The notes: generated by a model from the letters alone, not told the origin. DNA of 38,063 nucleotides from Nitrospirales bacterium (GCA_031315915.1 JALDRK010000036.1:1-38063); one strand, 5' to 3'. Counted from the stretch's first letter, positions 25,027 to 34,065 are shown. A program made the numbers and translations.

Positions 25027-25367
25027 GTAAATTCATATTTCAACAGAACCCGTTATCGGTAGTCGGTAGATCCCTTCATAATTGTCCATAGACGGAAGAC
25101 AGAATTGCCGACAGCATTCATTCTGAAAAATCTCTTGTCCATAGACGGCATTTTTTTGTGGCTTCCCTAAGAATTTGGAATGTAACTCAATACAGATTTG
25201 AATATTTGGGTTTCTTAACCGAACTGACTAGGCAGAGATTACGGTCTTTTTCCGCTACTTCCCTGTACCAATATTTTCGCCGAATTTCCGTCAGGGCCGA
25301 TTGCTCCACTATGCGAAAAAGACTATAATGAAAACCCACTAAACATGAAATCCTCCATCTCCAGATA
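25027..25367. other. Intergenic region before fbp with a 14-base direct repeat
   Basis: The 341 bases hold no gene I trust. TTGTCCATAGACGG occurs twice, at 25082-25095 and 25135-25148. The second copy is followed by a run of seven T (25151-25157). A minus-strand ORF (25187-25384) spans the fbp start and is rejected. The fbp promoter lies at 25301-25329. Confidence 0.5.
25301..25329 (+). promoter_or_regulatory. Sigma-70-type promoter for fbp
   Basis: TATAAT (25324-25329) is a perfect -10. TTGCTC (25301-25306) lies 17 bases upstream as a moderate -35. Transcription would start near 25336, leaving a leader of about 32 bases before the ATG at 25368. Confidence 0.65.
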
Positions 25368-26378
25368 ATGATTGTTCCTCCCATTTCTCTTTCGGCTCAC
25401 ATTCTTCTTCAACCGTTTTCCCAATCTGAATTAGCCCAGGATTTGGCTCATTGCCTGAATCACATCGGGTTAGCAGGAAAACTCATTGCCAAAGAGTTAC
25501 GGACCGCCGGACTTGGTCCTTGGCTTGGTTCAACAGGAACCACCAATATCCAAGGTGAAGAAGTCCAGCAATTGGATCAACAGGCCAATAATATTTTTTT
25601 ACAAGTTTTTCAAGGACAACGGTTGGTGAGTGTGGTGGTTTCCGAAGAAATGGAAAAACCTCGTTTCATCAAGGGAGCGGAAGGTACCGGGCGGTACGCC
25701 GTCTTTATTGATCCGCTGGATGGTTCGTCCAATGTTGATGTGAATGGGCCGCTAGGATCGGTGTTTTCCATTCACCGGCTGGCTCAACCTGGGTATCCCC
25801 AAGCCGAGGAAGACTTAAGGAAAAAAGGACACGATCAGGTGGCTGCAGGATACCTGCTGTTCGGTCCAAGTGTGAATCTGGTGTATTCAGCCGGAAAAGG
25901 CGTGTTTCAGTTTACACTGGATCAAGAGCTCGGAGAATTTTATTTGACCATGGCACAGATGACCATTCCAGCGCGCGGTCGTATATACAGTGCTAATGAA
26001 GGGAATTCCCGGAAGTGGGCTCAAGGCGCCCAAGACGTTTTACGGTATTTGCAAGAGCCGGACACGCAAACCGGAAGGCCATACTCTGGAAGGTATTCTG
26101 GATGTTTGGTGGCTGACGTCCACCGGATTCTCCTGAAAGGCGGCTTATATTTTTATCCGGCAGATGTGAAAAATTCTAACGGAAAATTGCGGCTGATGTA
26201 TGAAGCCGCGCCCTTGTCATTTGTGGTTGAACAGGCTGGGGGAATGGGCAGTACCGGATTGCAACGAATCAACGATCTTGTCCCACAAGCACTTCATGAC
26301 CGTGTGCCCTTGTGGATTGGAAGCCGAGACGATGTGATTCTGGCCGAGTCTTACCTTCGGCCGAAATCACAAACCTAG
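25368..26378 (+). CDS. fbp: Class I fructose-1,6-bisphosphatase
   Basis: The 336-residue enzyme has the FBPase I sequence features. An N-terminal helical part is followed by VVVSEEMEKP (about residues 89-98, metal site), FIDPLDGSSNVDVN (about 113-126, the metal and phosphate core), GYLLFGPSVNLVYS, and the sugar phosphate site with KGGLYFYPAD and KLRLMYEAAPLSFVVEQAGG. Class I enzymes remove the 1-phosphate of fructose-1,6-bisphosphate for gluconeogenesis or the Calvin or pentose pathway; with fbaB and tkt in the same window it fits gluconeogenic carbon flow. The ATG at 25368 has no strong ribosome binding site. A good promoter lies just upstream. Confidence 0.93.
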   Translation: MIVPPISLSAHILLQPFSQSELAQDLAHCLNHIGLAGKLIAKELRTAGLGPWLGSTGTTNIQGEEVQQLDQQANNIFLQVFQGQRLVSVVVSEEMEKPRFIKGAEGTGRYAVFIDPLDGSSNVDVNGPLGSVFSIHRLAQPGYPQAEEDLRKKGHDQVAAGYLLFGPSVNLVYSAGKGVFQFTLDQELGEFYLTMAQMTIPARGRIYSANEGNSRKWAQGAQDVLRYLQEPDTQTGRPYSGRYSGCLVADVHRILLKGGLYFYPADVKNSNGKLRLMYEAAPLSFVVEQAGGMGSTGLQRINDLVPQALHDRVPLWIGSRDDVILAESYLRPKSQT

Positions 26379-26398
26379 AGAGGAAAGGAGAGTCTCTT

Positions 26399-27424
26399 AT
26401 GGGTTTGCGCATCGTGCTTTTCATCGTCGGAACCCTATTAGGGGTAGCTTTGGGATGGGAGTTGTTTGATGGCCACCAATGGATGGTTGGCCTCAGCGCC
26501 GCAACCGGCTTCTTGATGAGTATCCTTGTTTTCGCTGCAGAAATGCAGTGGCGAAAGTTGCCGTTCGCCTTGAACCTATGGGGCGGGATTGGGTTGTTAA
26601 CCGGTCTGGTCGTTGCCGGAGCTATTGGCATGCTGACGGGGTTGGTGGGAATTGGGTCTCACTCGCTCTTTTCAATGGTAGCCTGCCTGGCCTTGTTCCT
26701 GGCCGTGCCCTACTGGGGCATGTCGATAGGTCTGCGTTATGGCCAGGAGGGATGGGGAATGCCTCCTCCAGCCGCCGGAATAGTGGAAAATTCCTTTACT
26801 CCAAAATTACTGGATACGAGCGTGATCATTGATGGGCGAATTGCCGATTTGTGTGAGACGGGATTCATCGAAGGCTCCTTGGTCGTCCCTCAATTTATTC
26901 TTCAAGAGTTACAACATATTTCCGATTCCTCAGATGGCCTCAAGCGGGCACGGGGCAGACGCGGACTGGATATTTTAAATGTCATCCAAAAAATGGTGAA
27001 TATCAGGGTGGAAATCGTGGAAGACGACTTTCCTCATGTGAAAGAAGTCGACACCAAACTTATTGAATTAGCTAAAAAAATGGATGCGAAGGTGTTAACG
27101 AACGATTTCAATCTGAACAAAGTTGCGGGTATTCAGGGAGTCAAAGTTCTGAATATCAACGATTTGTGTAATGCGTTGAAACCCGTGGTATTGCCGGGAG
27201 AGGCTATCAAGGTGTTTGTGCTGAAAGAAGGCAAGGAAAATGGTCAGGGAATCGCTTACTTGGATGATGGCACCATGGTCGTGGTCGATCATGCCAAGCG
27301 GTGGATCGGGAAAAACGTCGATGTCGTGGTCACCAGCGTATTGCAAACCAGTGCCGGCCGGATGATTTTTACCCGAATCAAAGAAGAAACCGAAAGCGAG
27401 GAGCTCAGCTTCGCGCGTGTCTGA
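26399..27424 (+). CDS. PIN-TRAM domain membrane protein (YacL-like)
   Basis: The 341-residue protein starts at an ATG (26399) preceded by AAGGAG. Four membrane helices fill about residues 1-125. A PIN domain (about 140-260) begins LLDTSVIIDGRIADLCETGF and has the acidic residues of metal-dependent RNases (LDTS, DGRI, LTNDFNL). A C-terminal TRAM-type beta domain (about 275-335) has GIAYLDDGTMVVVDHAKRWIGK. Members of the YacL family are membrane-tethered putative RNases of unknown target. It overlaps the ispD start by eight bases and belongs to the gene order yacL-ispD-ispF known from other bacteria. An in-frame start at 26312 is further upstream but without a ribosome binding site. Confidence 0.9.
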   Translation: MGLRIVLFIVGTLLGVALGWELFDGHQWMVGLSAATGFLMSILVFAAEMQWRKLPFALNLWGGIGLLTGLVVAGAIGMLTGLVGIGSHSLFSMVACLALFLAVPYWGMSIGLRYGQEGWGMPPPAAGIVENSFTPKLLDTSVIIDGRIADLCETGFIEGSLVVPQFILQELQHISDSSDGLKRARGRRGLDILNVIQKMVNIRVEIVEDDFPHVKEVDTKLIELAKKMDAKVLTNDFNLNKVAGIQGVKVLNINDLCNALKPVVLPGEAIKVFVLKEGKENGQGIAYLDDGTMVVVDHAKRWIGKNVDVVVTSVLQTSAGRMIFTRIKEETESEELSFARV

Positions 27425-28127
27425 CTTAGTCGTGGCGGTTGTTCCTGCCGCGGGCCAAGGCGCTCGCATGGGACGCCACACCCCAAAACAGTACCTCACC
27501 CTGGGTGAGGTGCCCATCCTTGTGTATTGTCTGAAAGTCTTTCAACAGGTTTCCGATATTGATTCCATCGTCTTATCGGTGCCGGAGTCTGATCGGGATT
27601 TTTGCCGGCATGATATTGTCCTGGCTCATCATTTGACTAAGGTTTCCTGTATTGTGGCTGGAGGTCGGAGACGGCAGGATTCTGTCCGCCACGGAATTAT
27701 GAGCTTGACTACCCCTCCTGCTTTGATATTGGTGCATGATGGCGTTCGCCCCTTTATTGATGAACGGATGGTCAGGGAGGTGATTCAGGCAGCCAGACGG
27801 ACCGGGGCGGCAGTAGCGGCCATGCCTCTTCATGACACGGTCAAGCGAGTGGGGCCTGACCATCTTATTCGGGAAACATTGAATCGGGAAGAATTGTGGC
27901 AGACCCAGACCCCACAAGCCTTTCAATTTGATTGGCTGGTGGAAGGCCATCGTCTGGCCCAGGAGCAGGGGTGGGAAGTCACCGACGATGCGGCCATTAT
28001 CGAACGATTGGGTTACCCCGTTTCCGTTGTGGAGGGCAGTTGTTTTAATATAAAGATCACAAGGCCTGAGGATTTGGTGCTGGGTGAGGCGATTCGACAA
28101 GCATCGACCAAACAAGGATTGCTCTAG
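27417..28127 (+). CDS. ispD: 2-C-methyl-D-erythritol 4-phosphate cytidylyltransferase
   Basis: The 236-residue enzyme makes CDP-ME from MEP and CTP in the non-mevalonate isoprenoid pathway. The CTP-binding loop is VVPAAGQGARMG, with KQYLTLG following. VHDGVRPFID (about residue 104) and ETLNREELWQTQTPQAF carry the substrate contacts, and TDDAAIIERLGYPV the end of the core. The GTG start at 27417 overlaps the preceding gene's stop by eight bases. The gene ends inside a short tandem repeat and is followed by ispF 60 bases on. Confidence 0.95.
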   Translation: MSDLVVAVVPAAGQGARMGRHTPKQYLTLGEVPILVYCLKVFQQVSDIDSIVLSVPESDRDFCRHDIVLAHHLTKVSCIVAGGRRRQDSVRHGIMSLTTPPALILVHDGVRPFIDERMVREVIQAARRTGAAVAAMPLHDTVKRVGPDHLIRETLNREELWQTQTPQAFQFDWLVEGHRLAQEQGWEVTDDAAIIERLGYPVSVVEGSCFNIKITRPEDLVLGEAIRQASTKQGLL

Positions 28128-28159
28128 GAAGACTAGGAAGACTAGGAAGACTAGGAAGA
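28124..28159 (+). repeat. Four tandem copies of CTAGGAAGA at the ispD/ispF junction
   Basis: The nine-base unit occurs four times without change at 28124-28132, 28133-28141, 28142-28150 and 28151-28159. The first copy contains the ispD stop (TAG, 28125-28127). Each copy carries AGGA, a Shine-Dalgarno-like core, about 30-60 bases before the ispF ATG. Such repeats can vary in copy number by slippage. Confidence 0.95.
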
Positions 28160-28186
28160 AGGGTAGTTTTGAAAGGACAGTGTGCG

Positions 28187-28669
28187 ATGAGAATCGGGCA
28201 AGGATATGACATCCATCCCTTCAAAGAAGGGCGTCCTCTCATCTTGGGTGGAGTCAGAATTCCTCATACTCATGGATTGGATGGCCATTCGGATGCCGAT
28301 GCATTAACCCATGCGGTCTGTGACGCTATCCTGGGGGCGATGGGAGAAGGAGATTTGGGTACTCGGTATCCCAGCAGCAACCCCGCGTTTAAAAACATGG
28401 ATAGTTTACAGATGTTGATCAGTGTGATGAAAACCTTGTCCGAAAAAGGCTATGCCCTTGTCAATCTCGATACCGTCATATTGGCCCAGTCACCTAAATT
28501 GGCTCCGTTTATGGAAACGATGAAGGAAAGTTTGGCTAAGGTATTGGCCGTACAAAACAGCCAAGTGAATGTCAAAGTGAAGAGCGGTGAAGGAATCGGG
28601 ATGATTGGTCGAGCGGAAGGGATTGCGGTCATGGCGAGTTGCTTGATCGAGTCCGCTTCTCGGCTTTGA
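28187..28669 (+). CDS. ispF: 2-C-methyl-D-erythritol 2,4-cyclodiphosphate synthase
   Basis: The 160-residue enzyme forms MEcPP in the isoprenoid pathway. The ATG at 28187 gives the canonical start MRIGQGYDIHPF with the metal ligands Asp8 and His10. GLDGHSDADALTHAVCDAIL carries His42 and the CDP site, and VNVKVKSGEGIGMIGRAEGI forms the C-terminal core. A TTG at 28169 extends the frame but AAAGGA lies nine bases before the ATG and the family start is clear. It follows ispD directly, as in many genomes. Confidence 0.95.
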   Translation: MRIGQGYDIHPFKEGRPLILGGVRIPHTHGLDGHSDADALTHAVCDAILGAMGEGDLGTRYPSSNPAFKNMDSLQMLISVMKTLSEKGYALVNLDTVILAQSPKLAPFMETMKESLAKVLAVQNSQVNVKVKSGEGIGMIGRAEGIAVMASCLIESASRL

Positions 28670-28711
28670 TATCCAGATTCATGGTGGTGAGGCGATAAGA
28701 GATTCATACGA

Positions 28712-29374
28712 ATGTTCCGGCGAATCACAGATGATTTACATGCCGTCTTTGAACGGGATCCTGCGGCAACCAATCGCCTGGAGGTGTTGCTCGCCTATTC
28801 AGGTTTCCATGCCCTGCTGGCTTATCGGGCGGCACATGTGCTCTCGGAGTGGGGGCTTCCCCTTTTTCCCAGGCTCATATCTCAATTGGCTCGATGGTTG
28901 ACCGGGATTGAAATCCATCCAAAAGCGATCATCGGTAGAGGATTTTTCATCGATCATGGCATGGGAGTCGTGATTGGAGAAACGGCCATCATTGGTGATT
29001 TTGTGACTTTATTCCAGGGCGTGACGTTGGGAGGAACGGGTAAAGATCGGGGAAAGCGGCATCCCACCTTGGGGAATCATGTGGTGGTAGGGGCGGGGGC
29101 GAAGGTTTTGGGAAACATTACGATTGGGGATTTTGTGAAAATTGGGGCTAATTCAGTGGTCTTGCGGTCGGTTCCCTCTAACTCAACCGTCATTGGCATT
29201 CCCGGACGAATAATTAAAACGATTAGCGATGCGCTTCCCGAAGCGACGATGGATCACACCAATGTTCCTGACCCCATCGCGGAACGGTTTGAGGCCATGG
29301 AACAAGAACTGATTCTGTTGCGAAAAAAAATCGACGAGACGAGAGCGCCTTCGAGTCATTGGCGGGAGCGGTAG
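28712..29374 (+). CDS. cysE: Serine O-acetyltransferase
   Basis: The 220-residue enzyme transfers acetyl from acetyl-CoA to serine, the first step of cysteine synthesis. The N-terminal helical domain (about 1-60) is the short EpsC/CysE type. The left-handed beta helix of hexapeptide repeats runs from [15 protein letters not shown] through [34 protein letters not shown] (catalytic His region) and [19 protein letters not shown]. The tail (about 180-220) is helical and charged. It follows ispF by 42 bases and probably shares the operon. Bacillus-type gene orders also put cysE near ispDF. Confidence 0.93.
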   Translation: MFRRITDDLHAVFERDPAATNRLEVLLAYSGFHALLAYRAAHVLSEWGLPLFPRLISQLARWLTGIEIHPKAIIGRGFFIDHGMGVVIGETAIIGDFVTLFQGVTLGGTGKDRGKRHPTLGNHVVVGAGAKVLGNITIGDFVKIGANSVVLRSVPSNSTVIGIPGRIIKTISDALPEATMDHTNVPDPIAERFEAMEQELILLRKKIDETRAPSSHWRER

Positions 29375-29459
29375 GCAGGGAGTTGTCTGAAACGAGAAGC
29401 TCCCTTACACTATTAGAACAAAGAGCAACATTTATTGATTTGGAAGGGGAGGCAATCCT

Positions 29460-30401
29460 GTGAGCGGAACAATGGTTATGACACCGCGGGTAAGAGAGAT
29501 TTTACGGAATTACGACGGGAATCCACCGGGAGTGCTCAATAATCTGGCTCGGCTCCTGATGCATGGGCGGTTGGCCGGAACAGGACGGTTGGTAATTCTT
29601 CCGGTTGATCAAGGGTTTGAGCATGGTCCTGCCAGGAGCTTTGCCACGAATCCCCTTGGATACGACCCAGCCTTTCATTTTCAATTGGGGATTGATGCCG
29701 GGTGTAATGCCTATGCGGCCCCCCTGGGTTTTCTCGAAGCTGGAGCAGCCGAATATGCCGGACAAATCCCTCTCATTCTCAAGCTCAATAACAATGACTC
29801 CTTGCTGGAGAGCAAAGACCCCAATTCCGCCGTCACCGGAAGCGTAAAAGATGCCTTGCGTTTGGGATGTTGTGCGGTGGGCTACACGATCTATCCGGGA
29901 TCGGCGCATAGCCAAGAGATGTATCAACACTTGAGGGAGATTGCCGAAGAAGCCAAATCCTACGGCCTTGCGGTGGTGGTGTGGTCTTATCCCCGTGGAT
30001 CGGGATTGAGCAAAGAAGGCGAAACCGCTATGGATGTGGTGGCCTATGCTGCCCAAATTGCCGCTCAGCTCGGATCGCATATTATTAAAGTCAAAGTTCC
30101 CAGTAGTCACTTGGAACAGAGCGCGGCTAAAAAGGTGTACGAGGCCGAAAAAATTCCCATAGGGACGACGGCCGATCGCATTCGGCATGTGGTTCAAAGC
30201 GCCTTCAATGGACGCCGCATTGTCATTTTCTCCGGAGGAGCCAAGGGTGAAGATCAGAAACTGTTTGATGAGGCCAGGGCCATTCGTGATGGCGGTGGGT
30301 TCGGGTCCATCATTGGAAGAAATTCCTTCCAACGACAGAAACCGCAAGCCATGGAATTTTTGGCGACCGTAATGAAAATTTATTCGGGTGAATTAAAATA
30401 A
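29460..30401 (+). CDS. fbaB: Class I fructose-bisphosphate aldolase (DhnA/FbaB type)
   Basis: The 313-residue protein is of the archaeal-type class I aldolase family. It shows LARLLMHGRLAGTGRLVILPVDQGFEHGPARSF, typical of DhnA enzymes, then LKLNNNDSL and AVTGSVKDALRLGCCAVGYTIYPGS. The Schiff-base Lys is expected in HIIKVKVPSS. IVIFSGGAKGEDQ and GSIIGRNSFQR complete the phosphate site. It cleaves or forms fructose-1,6-bisphosphate, complementing fbp. GTG start at 29460 is preceded by GGGGAGG with seven bases spacing, decisive against the ATG at 29472. Confidence 0.92.
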   Translation: MSGTMVMTPRVREILRNYDGNPPGVLNNLARLLMHGRLAGTGRLVILPVDQGFEHGPARSFATNPLGYDPAFHFQLGIDAGCNAYAAPLGFLEAGAAEYAGQIPLILKLNNNDSLLESKDPNSAVTGSVKDALRLGCCAVGYTIYPGSAHSQEMYQHLREIAEEAKSYGLAVVVWSYPRGSGLSKEGETAMDVVAYAAQIAAQLGSHIIKVKVPSSHLEQSAAKKVYEAEKIPIGTTADRIRHVVQSAFNGRRIVIFSGGAKGEDQKLFDEARAIRDGGGFGSIIGRNSFQRQKPQAMEFLATVMKIYSGELK

Positions 30402-30417
30402 TCGCGTGTTCTTGTTC

Positions 30418-30445
30418 GGGTGCGGGATTTTCCTCTCTCGCACCC
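30418..30445. terminator. Hairpin between fbaB and gdhA (weak bidirectional terminator)
   Basis: GGGTGCG (30418-30424) pairs with CGCACCC (30439-30445) in the gap between convergent genes. Neither side has a good T tract, so termination may be weak. Confidence 0.45.
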
Positions 30446-30460
30446 TTCTCGACAGATCAT

Positions 30461-31735
30461 TCAGGGATAGAGTCCACGGCATTGGTGAGCATGAGCCACT
30501 TCCTGAATGCCAGTCATGAGTGCAGCCATTCTCATTGAAACCTTCTTCTCCTTGGACAATGCGACAATCCGCTGAAATGCCGATATCATAATTTCATGCA
30601 GTCTTGCATGAATATCGGCCTCTTTCCAGGAAAACCGCTGAGCATCCTGCACCCATTCAAAATAGGAGACGATCACCCCGCCGGCGTTGGCCAGAATATC
30701 GGGAACCATGACAATGCCTCGGTCTTCCAGGATGGCATCGGCTGCTAACGTGGTGGGACCGTTTGCCGCCTCTACCACAAACTGACAAGACAGATTCGAG
30801 GCATTTCGGTCGGTAATTTGGTCGGCTACTGCGGCGGGGATTAAAACCTGGCAGGGAAGCGTGAGCAGGTCCTCATTGGAAACCTGGTCCCCAAAACCGG
30901 TTAAAGAGGAAATAGGTGTCCTTTCTTGTATCCAACAGTCAAAAATAGTTGGAATGTCCAGACCTTTGGAATTGTAGAGTCCTCCATGTTGGTCGCTAAT
31001 CCCGACGATCCTGGCGCCACGTTGTTGGAGCAGTCTGGCTGTGTGAGAGCCGACATTGCCGAATCCTTGAATGACGATGGTGGCATCGGTGATGGAGCGT
31101 TCGTTTTGACGCAGGGTTTCCACCGTGATGTCCGCCACTCCACGGCCGGTGGCTTCTTCCCGCCCCAGACTCCCACCGATGGAAAGAGGTTTCCCTGTGA
31201 CGATGCCCGGGACCGAAAACCCGACCTGTTGAGAATAGGTATCCATTATCCACGCCATCACTTGAGGTGTGGTTCCAATATCCGGTGCGGGAATATCTTT
31301 ATCCGGTCCGAGTAAAGGAAAAACCTCTGCGGTGTATCGCCTGGTCAGCCGTTCGAGTTCGCCGGATGACAAGCCGGCCGGATTGACCGCCACCCCTCCC
31401 TTCGCTCCACCATAGGGTAAGCCTGCAATAGCCGTCTTCCAGGTCATCCACATCGCCAAAGCCGCCACTTCACCCAAGCACACCTCTGGGTGGTAGCGAA
31501 TTCCTCCCTTGGTCGGGCCACGGGATATATCATGTTGAACACGATAACCACGATAGACCTTCACGTCGCCATTATCCATTCGGATGGGAACACTGACGCA
31601 CAAAGAACGGTGAGGAGCCTTGAGTCGTTCCCACAAGTTAGGACTGAGATGGATCAGATGAGCGGCTTCGTCAAATTGAGCGACCGCCAACCGAAAGGAA
31701 GGATGATCGAATTCACGAAAGAGTTCAGTTGTCAT
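30461..31735 (-). CDS. gdhA: Glu/Leu/Phe/Val dehydrogenase, glutamate dehydrogenase type
   Basis: The 424-residue enzyme is of the small hexameric GDH class. The substrate domain has YRGYRVQHDISRGPTKGGIR, PYGGAKGGVAVNP (with the catalytic Lys) and PDKDIPAPDIGT. The dinucleotide domain has VIQGFGNVGSHTARLL (Rossmann Gly loop). The C-terminal part has VEAANGPTTLAADAIL and ILANAGGVIVSYFEW. It links 2-oxoglutarate and glutamate with NAD(P); coenzyme preference is not certain from sequence. It is transcribed toward fbaB. Confidence 0.93.
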   Translation of the reverse strand: MTTELFREFDHPSFRLAVAQFDEAAHLIHLSPNLWERLKAPHRSLCVSVPIRMDNGDVKVYRGYRVQHDISRGPTKGGIRYHPEVCLGEVAALAMWMTWKTAIAGLPYGGAKGGVAVNPAGLSSGELERLTRRYTAEVFPLLGPDKDIPAPDIGTTPQVMAWIMDTYSQQVGFSVPGIVTGKPLSIGGSLGREEATGRGVADITVETLRQNERSITDATIVIQGFGNVGSHTARLLQQRGARIVGISDQHGGLYNSKGLDIPTIFDCWIQERTPISSLTGFGDQVSNEDLLTLPCQVLIPAAVADQITDRNASNLSCQFVVEAANGPTTLAADAILEDRGIVMVPDILANAGGVIVSYFEWVQDAQRFSWKEADIHARLHEIMISAFQRIVALSKEKKVSMRMAALMTGIQEVAHAHQCRGLYP

Positions 31736-31852
31736 TGAGCAGGGAAAGAATATTGTCCGGAATCATATGTCTATTCTCTTGAGTATACCAAACTGGTCGT
31801 CAGGTGTTGATGGAGTCAGATCACGAGATTGTACTGCATTCCATGGACCGTT

Positions 31853-32586
31853 TTAATACAATACCCGTACAAGATACAAGCCCTGAGGCGGAGCGGTTTC
31901 TCCGGCAGCTCTTCGGTCCCTTGCCTCAATAACGGACTCTATCTCATCCGGTTCCCGCCTCTTGCGTCCTACTTCCACAACAGTGCCGATGATCGCTCGA
32001 ACCATTTGTTTGAGAAAGCGGTCGGCTTCAATCCGGATCGTCAAGAGGTCTTCACGCTGGTGGATGGTCATGTGTGAAATGCGGCAAATTTGGTGATGGG
32101 ATCCGGCCCTTGGACCTTCAAAGGAAGAACAATCATGGGTGCCGAGCAACCAGGGAATGGTCTGTTGCATACGTGAGAGATCCAATGTTGTGTGGATGTG
32201 CCAGACACGATTGCGGTCGAGCGCCGACCTGGAAGGATGAAGGCGAATGCGGTACTCATAAACCTTTCCTCAGCGCTATAACGGGCATGGAAGGAGTCTG
32301 CGACCTGTTCACTTTGAAGGACCGCAATATCCGTCGGCAGATATCGATTGAGCGCCTGAGCCCATTTAACAGGGGAAAGAATTTTATCGGACTGAAAACT
32401 GGCCACTTGTCCTAAGGCATGTACTCCGGCATCGGTCCGTCCTGCCCCGATCAAAGGAATGCGGTGCTGAGTAATCTGAAATAGGGCCTGTTCTATATGC
32501 CCTTGGATCGTGGATTGGTGGGGTTGCTGCTGCCATCCTGCGTAAGCGGTTCCTTCGTATTCCAATGTGAGCTTAATGGTGGGCAT
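31853..32586 (-). pseudogene. truA: tRNA pseudouridine synthase A, interrupted by a frameshift
   Basis: The first frame (start 32586) gives KLTLEYEGTAYAGWQQQPHQ, RTDAGVHALGQV (catalytic Asp in GRTDAGVHA) and DSFHARYSAEER, then diverges. One base over, the frame resumes VYEYRIRLHPSRSA, then TLDLSRMQQTIPWLLGTHDC and IRIEADRFLKQMVRAIIGT, and ends at 31853 with the normal TruA tail. The break is at a run of three A (plus strand TTT, 32265-32267) where four would restore Glu-Glu-Lys-Val. The restored protein is about 244 residues, normal for TruA, which modifies U38-40 of many tRNAs. If real, the gene loses its C-terminal half, which would be costly; a sequencing error is more likely. Confidence 0.9.
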
Positions 32587-32817
32587 CGGGTCAGGGCCGA
32601 TCGTTGGTTTTGGAAAAATTCATGACTGCAAAGTCAGAAATGATTTCCACGTTAAAATCTTCTGGTGAAAAGTGCAAGCGGGCCGTGTACTCCATCCGAA
32701 TGGCGATGAGGAAAACCAAGGTAGAGTCATTCGGTCAAAGAGTGACCGGTTTTGCTGATTGACCTTCCTAAGGAAAACTGTAGGAAGCGAACGTGGTTCC
32801 TTTTTGAATTGGAGGGA

Positions 32818-34065
32818 TTATTGTAATGCGGTCTGAAGGGGCGTGATATAGGCTTTAATGCCTTCGAAAATTCCATGTGCCATGCGTTTCTGAAATGTGG
32901 AGCTTTTCAGGAGTTTCTCTTCCGTCGGATTGGAGATGAAGGCGATTTCTGCCAAAATGGCCGGCATGGTTGTCATCCGCAGCACGAAGAACGGAGCGGT
33001 TTTTACCCCGTGATCTTTTATTTTGTAAAAAGAGTGTAAATGCTTCACCAAAGCTTTTTTGGTCGTCCAGGCCAGTTCGAGTGAATCGTCGATTTTTTTG
33101 TCGTTCAATTTGTCGGCCAAAATAAATTGCCAGGCCGATGCGTTATCCTTCAAGGGGGTCCCATTTTCTCTGGCAGCGACTTCCAATGCGCGAGGATCGC
33201 TGGCTTCGCCAAAATGGTAGAATTCCAAGCCCTTAATCGAAGGTTGCGGATGTGAATTGATATGGATGGAAAGAAAGAGATCCGCCTTTTCCTGGTTGGC
33301 GAATTTGGCCCGGTCTTCAAGCTCGATAAATTCGTCCTTTTCACGGGTCATGAGCACTTTGACTGACGGCTCTTTTTGGAGAATGTCCCGTAACTGTAAG
33401 GCAATGGATAGCACCGCATCTTTTTCCCGGGTGCCGGATTTTCCTAATGCTCCGGGATCTTTCCCGCCATGTCCTGGATCCAGGACAATCACGAAATCTC
33501 GTTTAACCGGAGGAGGGGGAACGATCACCTCTGGTGCCTTGGCTGGAATGGGTGATTCAGGAGCAGGGGAAGCCTGTACGATTTCTCCTGTTTTCGAAGA
33601 TGGATACAGGTCCAACACAAGTCGGGATGGATTGTTCAAAAGATACCATTTGTAGCGTTTCCAATCCTGCATCGGAACCGACAGCAGGATAGATCCTGGA
33701 GAAGCAGGAGTTAACGTCAGGTCCGATGGAAATTTTTTATCGGTGAGTTTTGCCGTGATATCGGTTGAGATCGTGGTATTGGGTAGTTCAATTTGGAAAT
33801 GAGTAGACGTCCGACTCTCTTTCGGTCCTGGCGTTAATTCCCCTGACAAATCCAATACGATCCGTGTAAACTTTTTATGGCGGTGCGTGCGAATATTTTG
33901 CGTCTGAATTTTGGAAGATCGTGAAGCCGTTTCATAGAGAAAAGCCGAGGAGGTCGGTTGACTCAAACTCAACAGGGGACGATCCATTCCCTGACTCATG
34001 GATGGAAGAGCCAGGAATAACGTAACGAGTCGAATGAAGAGGGAGAAAAATGGACGAAAGCGCAT
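32818..34065 (-). CDS. N-acetylmuramoyl-L-alanine amidase (AMIN + Amidase_3)
   Basis: The 415-residue periplasmic amidase has a signal peptide (about 1-26, LVTLFLALPSMSQG), an AMIN domain (about 50-155, with FTRIVLDLSGEL and YLLNNPSRLVLDLYP), a Pro-rich linker, and a zinc Amidase_3 domain (about 190-405). The zinc block is IVLDPGHGGKDPGA; other conserved parts are KVLMTREKDEFIELEDRA and LFLSIHINSH, with the C-terminal PAILAEIAFISNPTEE (catalytic Glu). It cleaves the peptide from muramic acid in peptidoglycan during cell separation (AmiC-type). It diverges from the NYN gene across 71 bases. Confidence 0.95.
   Translation of the reverse strand: MRFRPFFSLFIRLVTLFLALPSMSQGMDRPLLSLSQPTSSAFLYETASRSSKIQTQNIRTHRHKKFTRIVLDLSGELTPGPKESRTSTHFQIELPNTTISTDITAKLTDKKFPSDLTLTPASPGSILLSVPMQDWKRYKWYLLNNPSRLVLDLYPSSKTGEIVQASPAPESPIPAKAPEVIVPPPPVKRDFVIVLDPGHGGKDPGALGKSGTREKDAVLSIALQLRDILQKEPSVKVLMTREKDEFIELEDRAKFANQEKADLFLSIHINSHPQPSIKGLEFYHFGEASDPRALEVAARENGTPLKDNASAWQFILADKLNDKKIDDSLELAWTTKKALVKHLHSFYKIKDHGVKTAPFFVLRMTTMPAILAEIAFISNPTEEKLLKSSTFQKRMAHGIFEGIKAYITPLQTALQ

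Noticed and set aside
25187..25384. Minus-strand 65-codon ORF covering the fbp promoter
   Set aside because: It runs across a good sigma-70 promoter and the fbp start, has no ribosome binding site and no known motifs.
29502..30347. Minus-strand 281-codon ORF inside fbaB
   Set aside because: Antisense shadow of a highly conserved aldolase gene; its product shows no recognisable domain.
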